A stretch of 64,000 bases of DNA from assembly GCF_036965165.1 (NCBI RefSeq), contig NZ_JBALOX010000001.1:1-64000 (forward strand), read 5' to 3'. Source of the stretch: Ferdinandcohnia sp036965165 (GTDB lineage: Bacteria; Bacillota; Bacilli; Bacillales; Bacillaceae_L). This document shows, in pieces, positions 1 to 7,815 of this stretch (position 1 is the stretch's first letter; every line of letters begins with the position of its first letter). The notes under the pieces are model-generated. The model searched no databases, was not told the origin of the DNA, and saw only the letters and a list, made by a program, of their open reading frames with translations. Both the position numbers and the translations under genes were made by a program.

Positions 1-61
1 AGGAGCCATGACTGCACTGCCGACAATTGAGCAGGTTCGTGATTTTTCAAGTGAAAAATAA
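1..61 (+). CDS. 3' tail of an unidentified CDS (partial)
   Basis: From base 2 a frame stays open for 19 codons and stops with TAA at 59-61. It reads GAMTALPTIEQVRDFSSEK. The rest of the gene lies left of the window, so nothing can be said about its function. It could also be a chance open frame; the following tandem repeats and the convergent dipeptidase gene fit the 3' end of a plus-strand gene. Confidence 0.35.
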   Translation, partial: GAMTALPTIEQVRDFSSEK

Positions 62-85
62 GGTGGAATCATATTTGATCAACCG

Positions 86-180
86 ATTGCGTTTTATTTT
101 TCGGAATTGCGCTTTATTCCGTCGAATTGCATTTTAATCCCAAGATATGCGCGTTAATTTTGATAATTGCGTTTTAGCCA
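86..180. repeat. Intergenic tandem array, 20-base period, ATTGCG core
   Basis: Units begin at exactly 86, 106, 126, 146 and 166. Each starts with ATTGC(G/A) or TATGCG followed by a T-rich stretch, while the second half differs from unit to unit. The array lies at a convergent junction between the partial gene on the left and the minus-strand dipeptidase. It has the same layout and a similar core as the longer array at 55279-55492. Confidence 0.85.
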
Positions 181-195
181 TGCTCCAACCAAAAT

Positions 196-225
196 AAGGT
201 GGATCCCAACACGGGAATCCACCTT
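196..225 (-). terminator. Hairpin downstream of the M20 dipeptidase
   Basis: AAGGTGGAT at 196-204 pairs with ATCCACCTT near 217-225, a 9 bp stem with a 12-base loop. It lies just past the stop of the minus-strand dipeptidase. The T-run on the minus side (TTATTTT) is interrupted, so this is a moderate terminator at best. Confidence 0.6.
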
Positions 226-230
226 TCCTT

Positions 231-1604
231 TTATAACGACTTCTCCAATTCAAACCAATACGTGCATAGAGTTTCCAAGCCTTTGTCGAAATTCTCAAGG
301 TGGAAGTGCTCGTTAGGAGCATGGAAGTTCTCGGTTGGTAGTCCGAAGCCCATTAACACTATTGGGGCATGAAGAACCTCATCAAGGGTCGCAATAATTG
401 GCAATGAGCCGCCACCCCGCGTAAATGAAGTTGGTACCTGGTAAACCGATTCATACGCACGAGCAGCTGCTTGAATTGCTGGATGGTCAAACGGTGTCAC
501 ATATGGCGCACCTTTGTCAAAAAGCTGAAGGCTAACTTCAACACCTGCGGGTTTGTTTTTTTCAATATGCTGTTTCAGTTGTTCGACGATTACCTCAGGA
601 TCCTGGTTTGGAACGAGACGACATGTGATTTTTGCATGAGCCTCGGACGGGATAACTGTTTTGATACCATCGCCTTGGAATCCACCATAGATTCCGTTAA
701 CATCAAGGGTTGGACGGACCCATGTTCGTTCAAGATAGCTGTAGCCTTTTTCCCCATAAAGGGCAGGGACACCAAGCTCTTGACGTTGTTTTTCCTCATC
801 AAAGTTTAAAGCCTCATATGCCTGTTTCTCTTCATCGGTCAATGGAAGTACATCTTCATAGAATCCTTCAACGGTTACTTTTCCGTCTTCATTATGGAAG
901 GAGTCCAATAATTGAACAAGTGCATTGATTGGATTATGTACGCCACCACCGTAGAGCCCAGAGTGTAGGTCGCTATTGGATCCTTTTACATCGATTTGAA
1001 GACCTGCAAGGCCCCTTACACCATAGCAAATCGTTGGTTTTCCACGTTCGTTCATGCTTGTGTCAGAGATAACAATAACATCAGCAGCAAGCAATTCTTG
1101 ATTTGTCTCAACAAAAGCTGGGAGGTTCGGGCTTCCGACTTCTTCTTCGCCTTCAATACAGAACTTGAAATTAAGCGGCAATGTCCCTTCTGTTTTTAAA
1201 ATGGTTTCCAATGCCTTTATATGCATGAAGGTTTGACCTTTGTCATCACTTGCTCCACGTGCGAAAATTTTATCATCCCGAATCTCCGGCTCAAACGGTG
1301 GGCTATCCCATAAATGAAGCGGGTCAACGGGCTGAACATCATAATGCCCATAAATTAATACAGTAGGTTTTCCTTCCGCATGAAGCCAATCCCCATACAC
1401 AACTGGATGTCCCTTAGTAGGGTGAACGCTCACATTTTCCATGCCAATTTTTCGCAAGGCGTCTGCAATCCATTCTGCAGTCCGCCAAACATCTTCTTTG
1501 TGGTCTGGTAAGGCACTAATGCTTGGGATTTTGAGTAAATCAAAGAGTTCTTGTAGATGAGATTCTTTGTTTTCAGTTAAGTAGTTTTGGATATTTTGAT
1601 TCAA
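231..1604 (-). CDS. M20 family dipeptidase/carboxypeptidase
   Basis: This 457-residue protein has the full layout of M20 dipeptidases (PepV/CNDP-like), zinc enzymes that hydrolyse di- and short peptides in the cytoplasm. The metal-ligand motifs are in order: GHYDVQPVD (H87, D89), ARGASDDKGQ (D120, a bridging Asp), and EGEEEVGS near 151-158 with the catalytic and metal-binding Glu. A lid/dimerisation segment occupies roughly 190-330. The start is a TTG (1602-1604) preceded by AAGGAGG. It is transcribed alone, ending at the hairpin 196-225. Exact peptide specificity cannot be read from sequence. Confidence 0.9.
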   Translation of the reverse strand: MNQNIQNYLTENKESHLQELFDLLKIPSISALPDHKEDVWRTAEWIADALRKIGMENVSVHPTKGHPVVYGDWLHAEGKPTVLIYGHYDVQPVDPLHLWDSPPFEPEIRDDKIFARGASDDKGQTFMHIKALETILKTEGTLPLNFKFCIEGEEEVGSPNLPAFVETNQELLAADVIVISDTSMNERGKPTICYGVRGLAGLQIDVKGSNSDLHSGLYGGGVHNPINALVQLLDSFHNEDGKVTVEGFYEDVLPLTDEEKQAYEALNFDEEKQRQELGVPALYGEKGYSYLERTWVRPTLDVNGIYGGFQGDGIKTVIPSEAHAKITCRLVPNQDPEVIVEQLKQHIEKNKPAGVEVSLQLFDKGAPYVTPFDHPAIQAAARAYESVYQVPTSFTRGGGSLPIIATLDEVLHAPIVLMGFGLPTENFHAPNEHFHLENFDKGLETLCTYWFELEKSL

Positions 1605-1703
1605 AGTACGTTCCTCCTTATGTTGGATACAATATTTATTTCTATATTAATCGAAAAAATCCTTTTATAAAACAATGATGTCTGTCCGCTTGGATAAGAG
1701 AAT

Positions 1704-1756
1704 TTGTGATGTATTTCACAAAACGTTTGTAGTTTTTTGTCGAAATATGTTATAGT
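1704..1756 (+). promoter_or_regulatory. Rex- or Fnr-like palindrome plus promoter leading into an assembly gap
   Basis: TTGTGATGTATTTCACAA (1704-1721) is a near-perfect palindrome. It fits the Rex consensus TTGTGAA-N4-TTCACAA with one symmetric change, and also the CRP/Fnr pattern TGTGA-N6-TCACA. It lies just upstream of a possible sigma-A promoter, TTGTAG (1727-1732), an 18-base spacer and TATAGT (1751-1756). The transcript would run into the N gap at 1789, so its target is unknown. Redox or anaerobic control of the missing gene is an inference. Confidence 0.5.
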
Positions 1757-1788
1757 CTACTTGTAAGTCATTCCCCACTTTAACCATA

Positions 1789-1879
1789 NNNNNNNNNNNN
1801 NNNNNNNNNNNNNNNNNNNNNNNNNNNNNNNNNNNNNNNNNNNNNNNNNNNNNNNNNNNNNNNNNNNNNNNNNNNNNNN
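1789..1879. other. Assembly gap (91 N)
   Basis: A run of 91 N separates the promoter at 1727-1756 from the urease leader. The true length and content are unknown; a gene or repeat could be missing. Confidence 1.
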
Positions 1880-1944
1880 TCATATCGTTAAAGAAAATTC
1901 AAATCAATATGGTTTGTTTTTTTTATTACATTAAAAGGAGGTGA

Positions 1945-2064
1945 ATTATTTTTAACGTACCAAAACCCATTACTGCACTAAAGAGAATTAAAATGCTCTT
2001 CCGGAGTTTAAACTCCATTGCAATGGGAAAAATGAGAGAGGAAGTTTCTAAGATTTTAAATTAG
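1945..2064 (+). CDS. Possible 39-residue basic leader peptide with ATT start
   Basis: A strong AAGGAGGTG (from 1934) is followed not by ATG/GTG/TTG but by ATT codons at 1945 and 1948, opening a frame that ends with TAG at 2062-2064. The peptide is Lys/Arg/Met-rich and ends MGKMREEVSKILN. It sits between the gap and ureA. I do not recognise it. ATT starts are rare (infC is the known case), so this may instead be the remnant of a longer gene whose 5' part lies in the gap, or a fortuitous frame behind a good ribosome binding site. Confidence 0.3.
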   Translation: MIFNVPKPITALKRIKMLFRSLNSIAMGKMREEVSKILN

Positions 2065-2129
2065 CTCTTTTCTTGTATTCTCAAATTGGGATTTTTTATG
2101 TTCAAAAATTAAATAGGGAGGTTTAAGGT

Positions 2130-2432
2130 ATGCATTTGTTACCTCGAGAAATCGACAAACTTATGATTGTTGTAGCAGCGGACCTTGCGAAGCGTCGGAA
2201 GGAGAGAGGCTTAAAATTAAATTATCCGGAAGCTGTCGCATTGATTACATATGAAGTAATTGAGGGGGCAAGAGACGGAAAAACTGTAGCCGAACTGATG
2301 GAGTACGGTACCACGATCTTGTCGCGCGAAGATGTTATGGAGGGAATACCCGAAATGATTGATGACATTCAGGTTGAAGTGACTTTTCCAGATGGAACGA
2401 AATTAGTCACAGTCCATAGCCCGATACGCTAA
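2130..2432 (+). CDS. ureA: Urease subunit gamma
   Basis: UreA is the small structural subunit of nickel urease, which hydrolyses urea to ammonia and carbamate. The 100-residue length and the start MHLLPREIDKLMIV are typical, with LNYPEAVALI at 31-40 and a C-terminal VTFPDGTKLVTVHSPI block. It is first of seven contiguous urease genes and has a good RBS (AGGGAGG). ureB follows after 24 bases. Confidence 0.97.
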   Translation: MHLLPREIDKLMIVVAADLAKRRKERGLKLNYPEAVALITYEVIEGARDGKTVAELMEYGTTILSREDVMEGIPEMIDDIQVEVTFPDGTKLVTVHSPIR

Positions 2433-2456
2433 ACCATACAAGGAGGGAACCCAATA

Positions 2457-2777
2457 ATGATACCAGGTCAATACATTTTAAAAGAAGAAGAGATTATTTG
2501 TAATGAAGGAAGAGAGATCGATACTATTTCTGTTACGAATACAGGCGACCGTCCGATTCAAGTAGGATCCCATTTTCATTTTTTTGAAGTGAATGAAGCT
2601 CTTCAATTTAAAAGAGATGAGGCATATGGAAAACGATTAAACATCCCTGCTGGTGCAGCTGTTCGATTTGAGCCAGGTGATGAGAAAGAGATTCAACTCA
2701 TTTGTTTAGCTGGAGAACGCAGGGTATATGGTTTCAATAATAAGGTAGATGGACCTCTAGAAGGCGGGTGTAAATAA
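2457..2777 (+). CDS. ureB: Urease subunit beta
   Basis: The 106-residue beta subunit shows the conserved blocks IPGQYILKEEEI, NTGDRPIQVGSHFHFFEVN, RLNIPAGAAVRFEPGD and GERRVYGFN. It packs with UreA and UreC in the urease trimer. The RBS AAGGAGGG precedes the ATG, and its stop codon overlaps the ureC start by one base (TAATG), which indicates translational coupling. Confidence 0.97.
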   Translation: MIPGQYILKEEEIICNEGREIDTISVTNTGDRPIQVGSHFHFFEVNEALQFKRDEAYGKRLNIPAGAAVRFEPGDEKEIQLICLAGERRVYGFNNKVDGPLEGGCK

Positions 2778-4489
2778 TGAGTTTCAAAATGTCTAGAAAA
2801 CAATACGCAGAAATGTTCGGACCAACAACAGGAGACTCCATTCGTCTAGCAGACACGGATCTATTTATTCAAATTGAAAAGGATCACACGACGTATGGAG
2901 AAGAGGTTGTATTCGGCGGGGGCAAGGTAATCCGGGATGGAATGGGTCAGCATCCACTTGCAACACGAGGCGAAGGTGTTGCTGATACTGTTATAACAAA
3001 CGTCGTCATTCTTGATTACACAGGAATTGTAAAAGCAGACCTTGCCCTTCGAGATGGAAAGATTTATAAGATTGGGAAGAGTGGCAATCCATTAGTAATG
3101 GATAACGTGGATATTATTATTGGTGCATCGACAGAAATAATTGCGGGTGAAGGCTTAATCGTAACAGCTGGTGCAATTGATACCCATGTCCATTTCATTA
3201 ACCCAGAGCAGGTCCATGTGGCACTAACAGCTGGTACAACGACATTAATAGGTGGTGGAACTGGTCCTGTTGCAGGATCAAAGGCTACTACTGTGACACC
3301 AGGTGAATGGAATATTCATCGCATGCTTCAAGCGGCAGAAGGTCTTCCGATTAATATCGGATTTACAGGCAAAGGACATGCGGCTACTTCGGCTCCATTA
3401 GTGGAGCAAGTAAAAGCTGGGGTTATCGGCTTAAAGGTTCATGAGGATTGGGGGGCGACGGGTTCATCTCTCGACCATGCCCTAAGGGTTGCAGAAGAAT
3501 ATGATATCCAAGTGGCGCTTCACGCTGATACATTAAATGAAAGTGGATTCATGGAAAATACGATGGCGGCGGTAAAAGATCGGGTTCTTCACATGTACCA
3601 TACTGAGGGGGCTGGTGGGGGACATGCGCCTGACTTGATAAAATCAGCAGGATACCCAAATATTTTACCCTCATCAACAAACCCGACACTCCCATACACA
3701 GTCAATACTGTTGATGAACACTTAGATATGGTCATGGTATGTCACCATTTAAACCCTTCTGTTCCTGAAGATATCGCTTTTGCGGATTCGAGAATCAGAA
3801 GGGAAACGATTGCAGCGGAGGACATTCTCCAAGACATGGGTGTCTTCAGTATGGTCAGTTCGGACTCCCAGGCCATGGGGCGTGTAGGTGAGGTCATCTT
3901 ACGTACCTGGCAAGTCGCCGATAAAATGAAAAAACAAAGAGGGACGATGCAAGGTGATGCTAAGTTCGCTGACAATAACAGGGCAAAACGCTATATAGCT
4001 AAATATACGATTAACCCGGCTATTACACATGGTATTTCCAAACATGTCGGGTCGATTGAAGAGGGCAAGATGGCAGACCTTGTCCTTTGGTCACCGAAAT
4101 TTTTCGGTGTAAAACCGGAAATGGTGATTAAGAATGGACTTGTTGTGACCGGTTTGATGGGGGATGCCAATGCGTCCATACCTACTCCACAGCCGTATAT
4201 CTACCGTCCGATGTACGCGCAATATGGGAAAGCTTTGTCGAAAAGCTCAGCTACTTTTATTTCTCAGGCGGCTTTTGATGAAGGAGTCCATGAAAGACTT
4301 GGTCTTGAAAAAATCATCCTTCCAGTTGGCGGCATTCGCACACTTTCGAAGAAGGATATGAAATTGAATTCCGAAACACCGGAAATTACGGTTGATCCAC
4401 AGACATATGAAGTAAGGGTAAACGGAGAACTGCTAACATGTGAACCGGTTGATGTGGTTCCAATGGGACAGCGATATTTTCTATTTTGA
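2777..4489 (+). CDS. ureC: Urease subunit alpha (catalytic)
   Basis: This is the 570-residue catalytic subunit with the bi-nickel site. Visible ligands are H137 and H139 (DTHVHF), the lysine to be carbamylated K220 with H222 (GLKVHEDWG), H249 (ALHAD) and H275 (MYHTEGAGGGHAPD). The flap cysteine C322 is in MVCHHLNPSVPEDIAF, followed by the conserved DSRIRRET. All active-site residues are intact and the length is standard, so the enzyme is likely functional. It is coupled to ureB by overlap and followed closely by ureE. Confidence 0.98.
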   Translation: MSFKMSRKQYAEMFGPTTGDSIRLADTDLFIQIEKDHTTYGEEVVFGGGKVIRDGMGQHPLATRGEGVADTVITNVVILDYTGIVKADLALRDGKIYKIGKSGNPLVMDNVDIIIGASTEIIAGEGLIVTAGAIDTHVHFINPEQVHVALTAGTTTLIGGGTGPVAGSKATTVTPGEWNIHRMLQAAEGLPINIGFTGKGHAATSAPLVEQVKAGVIGLKVHEDWGATGSSLDHALRVAEEYDIQVALHADTLNESGFMENTMAAVKDRVLHMYHTEGAGGGHAPDLIKSAGYPNILPSSTNPTLPYTVNTVDEHLDMVMVCHHLNPSVPEDIAFADSRIRRETIAAEDILQDMGVFSMVSSDSQAMGRVGEVILRTWQVADKMKKQRGTMQGDAKFADNNRAKRYIAKYTINPAITHGISKHVGSIEEGKMADLVLWSPKFFGVKPEMVIKNGLVVTGLMGDANASIPTPQPYIYRPMYAQYGKALSKSSATFISQAAFDEGVHERLGLEKIILPVGGIRTLSKKDMKLNSETPEITVDPQTYEVRVNGELLTCEPVDVVPMGQRYFLF

Positions 4490-4494
4490 GGTGA

Positions 4495-4956
4495 ATGTGG
4501 TTGATTATTGAAAAAATTATTACGAATCTAGACGAAATGGATCGCAGTGAAATTGAAAAGCGCCATATCGAAAAAGTGTATTTAGAGAGCTCACATTTGG
4601 TAAAAAGAATTCAGAGGGTCAAAACCGACCATGGTAAAGAAATTGGGATTCGATTGAAAGAAATCCGCGACCTAGAAGCGGGCGATGTATTATATATGGA
4701 CGATAAAAATATGATTGTCATTGATGTACTATCAGATGATTTACTCGTTATTAGCCCTAGAGATATGAAAGAAATGGGAACGATTGCGCATCAGTTGGGT
4801 AACCGACATCTCCCAGCACAATTTGAAGAAGAGAATATGCTTGTTCAATATGATTATTTAATAGAAGAACTGTTGCAGCAGCTTGAAATACCGTATAAAC
4901 GGGAAGACAGAAAGGTAAAACAAGCGTTCAGGCATATCGGTCATAGCCATGGATAA
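4495..4956 (+). CDS. ureE: Urease accessory protein UreE (nickel chaperone)
   Basis: UreE delivers Ni(II) to the UreDFG-apourease complex. The 153-residue frame has the N-terminal peptide-binding domain (IIEKIITNLDEMD; SSHLVKRIQRVKTDHGKEIGIRLK), the metal-binding domain (GTIAHQLGNRHLPAQFEEE) and a short His tail HIGHSHG. The true start is probably TTG at 4501, because the Shine-Dalgarno GAGGTG (4488-4493) is only one base from the ATG at 4495 and UreE homologues begin MIIEK. Its end overlaps ureF by 8 bases. Confidence 0.93.
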   Translation: MWLIIEKIITNLDEMDRSEIEKRHIEKVYLESSHLVKRIQRVKTDHGKEIGIRLKEIRDLEAGDVLYMDDKNMIVIDVLSDDLLVISPRDMKEMGTIAHQLGNRHLPAQFEEENMLVQYDYLIEELLQQLEIPYKREDRKVKQAFRHIGHSHG

Positions 4957-5635
4957 AAATATCCTCTCTTTATTTCAATTATGTGACTCTAATTTACCGA
5001 CCGGGGCGTTCAGTCATTCCTTTGGTTTAGAGACTTACATACAAGAGAACTTTGTAACGGATCAGAAAACCTTTTACAAGTGGCTTCAAGTGTATGTTCA
5101 TGAGCAGCTCATCTATACAGATGGGCTTTCATGTCGTTTCGTTTATGAAGCATTACAAAATGAGGATATTCAAAAAATCTGGGAGCTTGATCGCAAAATA
5201 ACCGTCCAAAATTTGCCTCGGGAAACGAGGGAAGGAACACAAATGATTGGCGATCGCATGCTTAAGCTGGCTACAACTTTATATGACATGCCATCCCTCT
5301 CACTGTACAGGGAACAGATTAGGCAAAAGCAGGCTTATGCCCACCCATCTATTGTCTTTACAATGGTGGCTTTCGGACTTGAAATATCGAAGTCCAATGC
5401 CATCCTATATTATTTATATTCCACAGTTTCGAGTCTTGTTCAAAATGCAGTGCGTGCAATTCCTATTGGTCAAACTGCAGGGCAGCAAATTATTCATGAT
5501 GTTCAATCTGAATTAACCACGGCGGTTGAAAAGGTTCTGGAATTACCGGAAGAGGATTTTGGAGTTGTATCTCCAGGTCTTGAGTTATCGCAAATGAAGC
5601 ATGAACGAGTTAATGTCCGTATCTTTATGTCGTAA
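4949..5635 (+). CDS. ureF: Urease accessory protein UreF
   Basis: The 228-residue all-helical UreF acts with UreD and UreG in GTP-dependent assembly of the nickel centre. Recognisable blocks are LCDSNLPTGAFSHSFGLETYI at the N-terminus, RETREGTQMIGDRML in the middle and AVRAIPIGQTAGQQI near the C-terminus. It overlaps ureE by 8 bases and is followed by ureG after a short gap with AAAGGAGAG. Confidence 0.95.
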   Translation: MDKNILSLFQLCDSNLPTGAFSHSFGLETYIQENFVTDQKTFYKWLQVYVHEQLIYTDGLSCRFVYEALQNEDIQKIWELDRKITVQNLPRETREGTQMIGDRMLKLATTLYDMPSLSLYREQIRQKQAYAHPSIVFTMVAFGLEISKSNAILYYLYSTVSSLVQNAVRAIPIGQTAGQQIIHDVQSELTTAVEKVLELPEEDFGVVSPGLELSQMKHERVNVRIFMS

Positions 5636-5659
5636 TTAATTTTTATAAAGGAGAGTTAT

Positions 5660-6274
5660 GTGATGGAACCAGTTAAAATTGGAGTTGGAGGACCTGTTGG
5701 GGCAGGTAAAACAATGCTAGTAGAAAAATTAACCCGTCGTCTTGAAGGGGAAATAAAAATGGCAGTTGTCACTAATGACATTTATACGAAGGAAGATGCT
5801 AAGTTTCTTATGGAAAATGGTGTGCTTCCTGAAGATAGAATCATAGGTGTGGAAACTGGAGGGTGTCCGCATACAGCTATTCGCGAGGACGCGTCTATGA
5901 ATTTTGCTGCGATTGATGAATTAATAAGTCGTCATCCTGATGTCGAGCTTATTTTTGTGGAGAGCGGCGGAGACAATCTTGCAGCTACTTTTAGTCCGGA
6001 ATTAGTTGATTTCTCTATTTACATCATTGATGTGGCTCAAGGAGAGAAGATACCTCGAAAAGGTGGACAAGGTATGATTAAATCCGATTTGTTTATTATT
6101 AACAAGACTGATCTTGCGCCTCATGTCGGTGCTAGCTTGGAAGTAATGGCAAGTGATACAAGGGTATTTCGAGGGGATCGACCATTTGTCTTTACAAATT
6201 TAAAAAGTGAAGAAGGACTCGATGAAGTTATTGACTGGATTAAGCAACATGTATTATTAAAAGGATTAGAGTAA
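5660..6274 (+). CDS. ureG: Urease accessory GTPase UreG
   Basis: UreG is a SIMIBI-class GTPase that powers nickel insertion. The P-loop GGPVGAGKT lies at residues 10-18, followed by VTNDIYTKEDA, the metal-binding CPH motif in ETGGCPHTAIREDASMN, ESGGDNLAATFSPEL and the guanine-specificity motif NKTDLAP. The reported start is GTG 5660; the ATG at 5663 directly follows and is the likely start. ureD begins one base after its stop. Confidence 0.97.
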   Translation: MMEPVKIGVGGPVGAGKTMLVEKLTRRLEGEIKMAVVTNDIYTKEDAKFLMENGVLPEDRIIGVETGGCPHTAIREDASMNFAAIDELISRHPDVELIFVESGGDNLAATFSPELVDFSIYIIDVAQGEKIPRKGGQGMIKSDLFIINKTDLAPHVGASLEVMASDTRVFRGDRPFVFTNLKSEEGLDEVIDWIKQHVLLKGLE

Positions 6275-6275
6275 G

Positions 6276-7100
6276 ATGACAGCTTGGACAGGTGAATTAT
6301 CTTTGAATCTGGAAGAGAGAAACGGGAAGACTGTTGCGAAAAGGGTTTATTTTCAGGGTGCCTTCAAAGTAATGAGACCTGTGTATCATGATGATTCAGG
6401 GAAGGTCTGCTACTACCTCTTAAATCCGGGCGGCGGGTATTTAGATGGTGACCGCTATCGGATGGAGATTGAAGTAGAAGAAGGGGCTAAAGTAACCTTA
6501 ACGACTCAAGGAGCAACGAAAGTATATAAAACACCAACTGACCACGTCTATCAGGAAACAGAGATTTCACTTAAGAAAGGGAGTTATTTGGAATATCTCC
6601 CTGATCCATTAATCGCTTATGAAAATGCCCATTATAAGCAAAAAAATGTGATTCATATTGAATCAGGTGCTACCTTTCTTTATACAGACATCATAACCCC
6701 GGGCTGGTCTCCGAGCGGGGATAAATTCAGTTATACTACCATTCAATTAGTGAATGAGATCTATATAGATGGTACACTCTGTGTATTTGATCATATTAAA
6801 CTAACCCCCTCACAGCAATCCTTAACGGATATAGGATTTATGGAAGGTTATACCCATCTAGGATCAATGATCGTGATTGGCAATCAAACTAGTAACCATC
6901 TACTTGACGAGTTGTATGAAATGATTAAAGGAAATGAATCTGACTTTACTTTCGGTTTATCAAGGCTAGCGGTGCCAGGATTTAGTATTCGGGTACTCGC
7001 TAACTCGACACAGCTTATTGAACGTATCTTCGCAAACTGCCATAGTAAAATAACACAAAAATGGTTTGGGACTGTTCCGAGTTCATTACGGAAATATTAA
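6276..7100 (+). CDS. ureD: Urease accessory protein UreD (UreH)
   Basis: The 274-residue UreD/UreH is the scaffold that binds apo-urease and recruits UreF and UreG. Family blocks include YYLLNPGGGYLDGDRY, VTLTTQGATKVYKT and YLPDPLIAYENAHY. It is the last urease gene; no nickel or urea transporter gene follows directly. No strong terminator is seen before the next gene, whose own RBS lies about 85 bases downstream. Confidence 0.95.
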   Translation: MTAWTGELSLNLEERNGKTVAKRVYFQGAFKVMRPVYHDDSGKVCYYLLNPGGGYLDGDRYRMEIEVEEGAKVTLTTQGATKVYKTPTDHVYQETEISLKKGSYLEYLPDPLIAYENAHYKQKNVIHIESGATFLYTDIITPGWSPSGDKFSYTTIQLVNEIYIDGTLCVFDHIKLTPSQQSLTDIGFMEGYTHLGSMIVIGNQTSNHLLDELYEMIKGNESDFTFGLSRLAVPGFSIRVLANSTQLIERIFANCHSKITQKWFGTVPSSLRKY

Positions 7101-7196
7101 ATTTAAATAACATAAGTCCCCTCTCTTTGAAAATGAAGAATAATTATCCTATACTTAGGAAATTACTTTAGTAGTAAATACATGAGGGGGATTCTA

Positions 7197-7670
7197 ATGC
7201 CTAAGGAAAACAATGAAGAAAAAACTGTAATCGAAAATTTTGAGGTTGAACCACTTTTAGTGGATCATGTTCATCATCAAAGACATGCCTTCACCTTTAA
7301 AATCCAAGGTGATGAGTTCAAGGGGCACCTGCATGACGGTGAAATCAAATGGCTTCATCCACATCCAAAACAAATGATTGGTGAGGAAAAAGTAGAAGCA
7401 ATCGAAGGAGCTATCCATGATTCAATGAGGGAACACGGAATTAGCAGTAGGATTAAAGACTTTGAAATAATGCAAGCTTTTGAGGACCGCACGTATGAAC
7501 GTAAGCAATTCATACTTCAAGTGCAGGGGGAGGAATTCAAGGGATTTGTGCACGAGGGAGAAATTCAGTGGTTCCACCCACACCCACATCAAAAGCTCGA
7601 GGAAAAGCATGTTGATGCAATTGAAGCAGAGATTCATGATAAAATAGTGGATCCAAAGGAAGACAAATAA
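7197..7670 (+). CDS. Histidine-rich protein with two tandem repeats, function unknown
   Basis: The 157-residue soluble protein is an internal duplication. The halves (about residues 25-75 and 100-150) align through FTFKIQGDEFKGHLHDGEIKW and FILQVQGEEFKGFVHEGEIQW, then HPHP, then an E-x3-AIE-x2-IHD helix. It is rich in His and acidic residues, and HPHP occurs in each half. ATG 7197 is chosen over 7182 because GAGGGGG (7184-7190) lies between them. The repeat faintly recalls the small YheE/DUF5342 Bacillus proteins; this is from memory. Its place directly after the urease genes raises the possibility of nickel binding, which is inference. Confidence 0.75.
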   Translation: MPKENNEEKTVIENFEVEPLLVDHVHHQRHAFTFKIQGDEFKGHLHDGEIKWLHPHPKQMIGEEKVEAIEGAIHDSMREHGISSRIKDFEIMQAFEDRTYERKQFILQVQGEEFKGFVHEGEIQWFHPHPHQKLEEKHVDAIEAEIHDKIVDPKEDK

Positions 7671-7680
7671 TTCTCTAAAA

Positions 7681-7715
7681 AAACAAAAAAGACCAGGAAG
7701 GTCTTTTTTTGTTTT
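7681..7715 (+). terminator. Rho-independent terminator after the urease region
   Basis: AAAAAAGACC pairs with GGTCTTTTTT around AGGAA, followed by more T. It closes the unit carrying the His-rich gene and probably the urease operon. Confidence 0.9.
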
Positions 7716-7736
7716 TACGTACCCATGTTTATCGAC

Positions 7737-7773
7737 TATAATAAAGAGAGAGAATTATGAAATTTAATTTCAT
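7737..7773 (+). promoter_or_regulatory. murR -10 region and MurR-type operator
   Basis: TATAAT (7737-7742) is followed by the perfect palindrome ATGAAATTTAATTTCAT (7757-7773), placed to block transcription just after initiation. The same 15-mer TGAAATTTAATTTCA recurs at 8727-8741 before murQ. Two copies flanking the regulator gene point to autoregulated control by MurR. Confidence 0.75.
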
Positions 7774-7815
7774 TAAATATAGTAGTCGAAAATTTATTTT
7801 TAGAGGAGTAATTAG

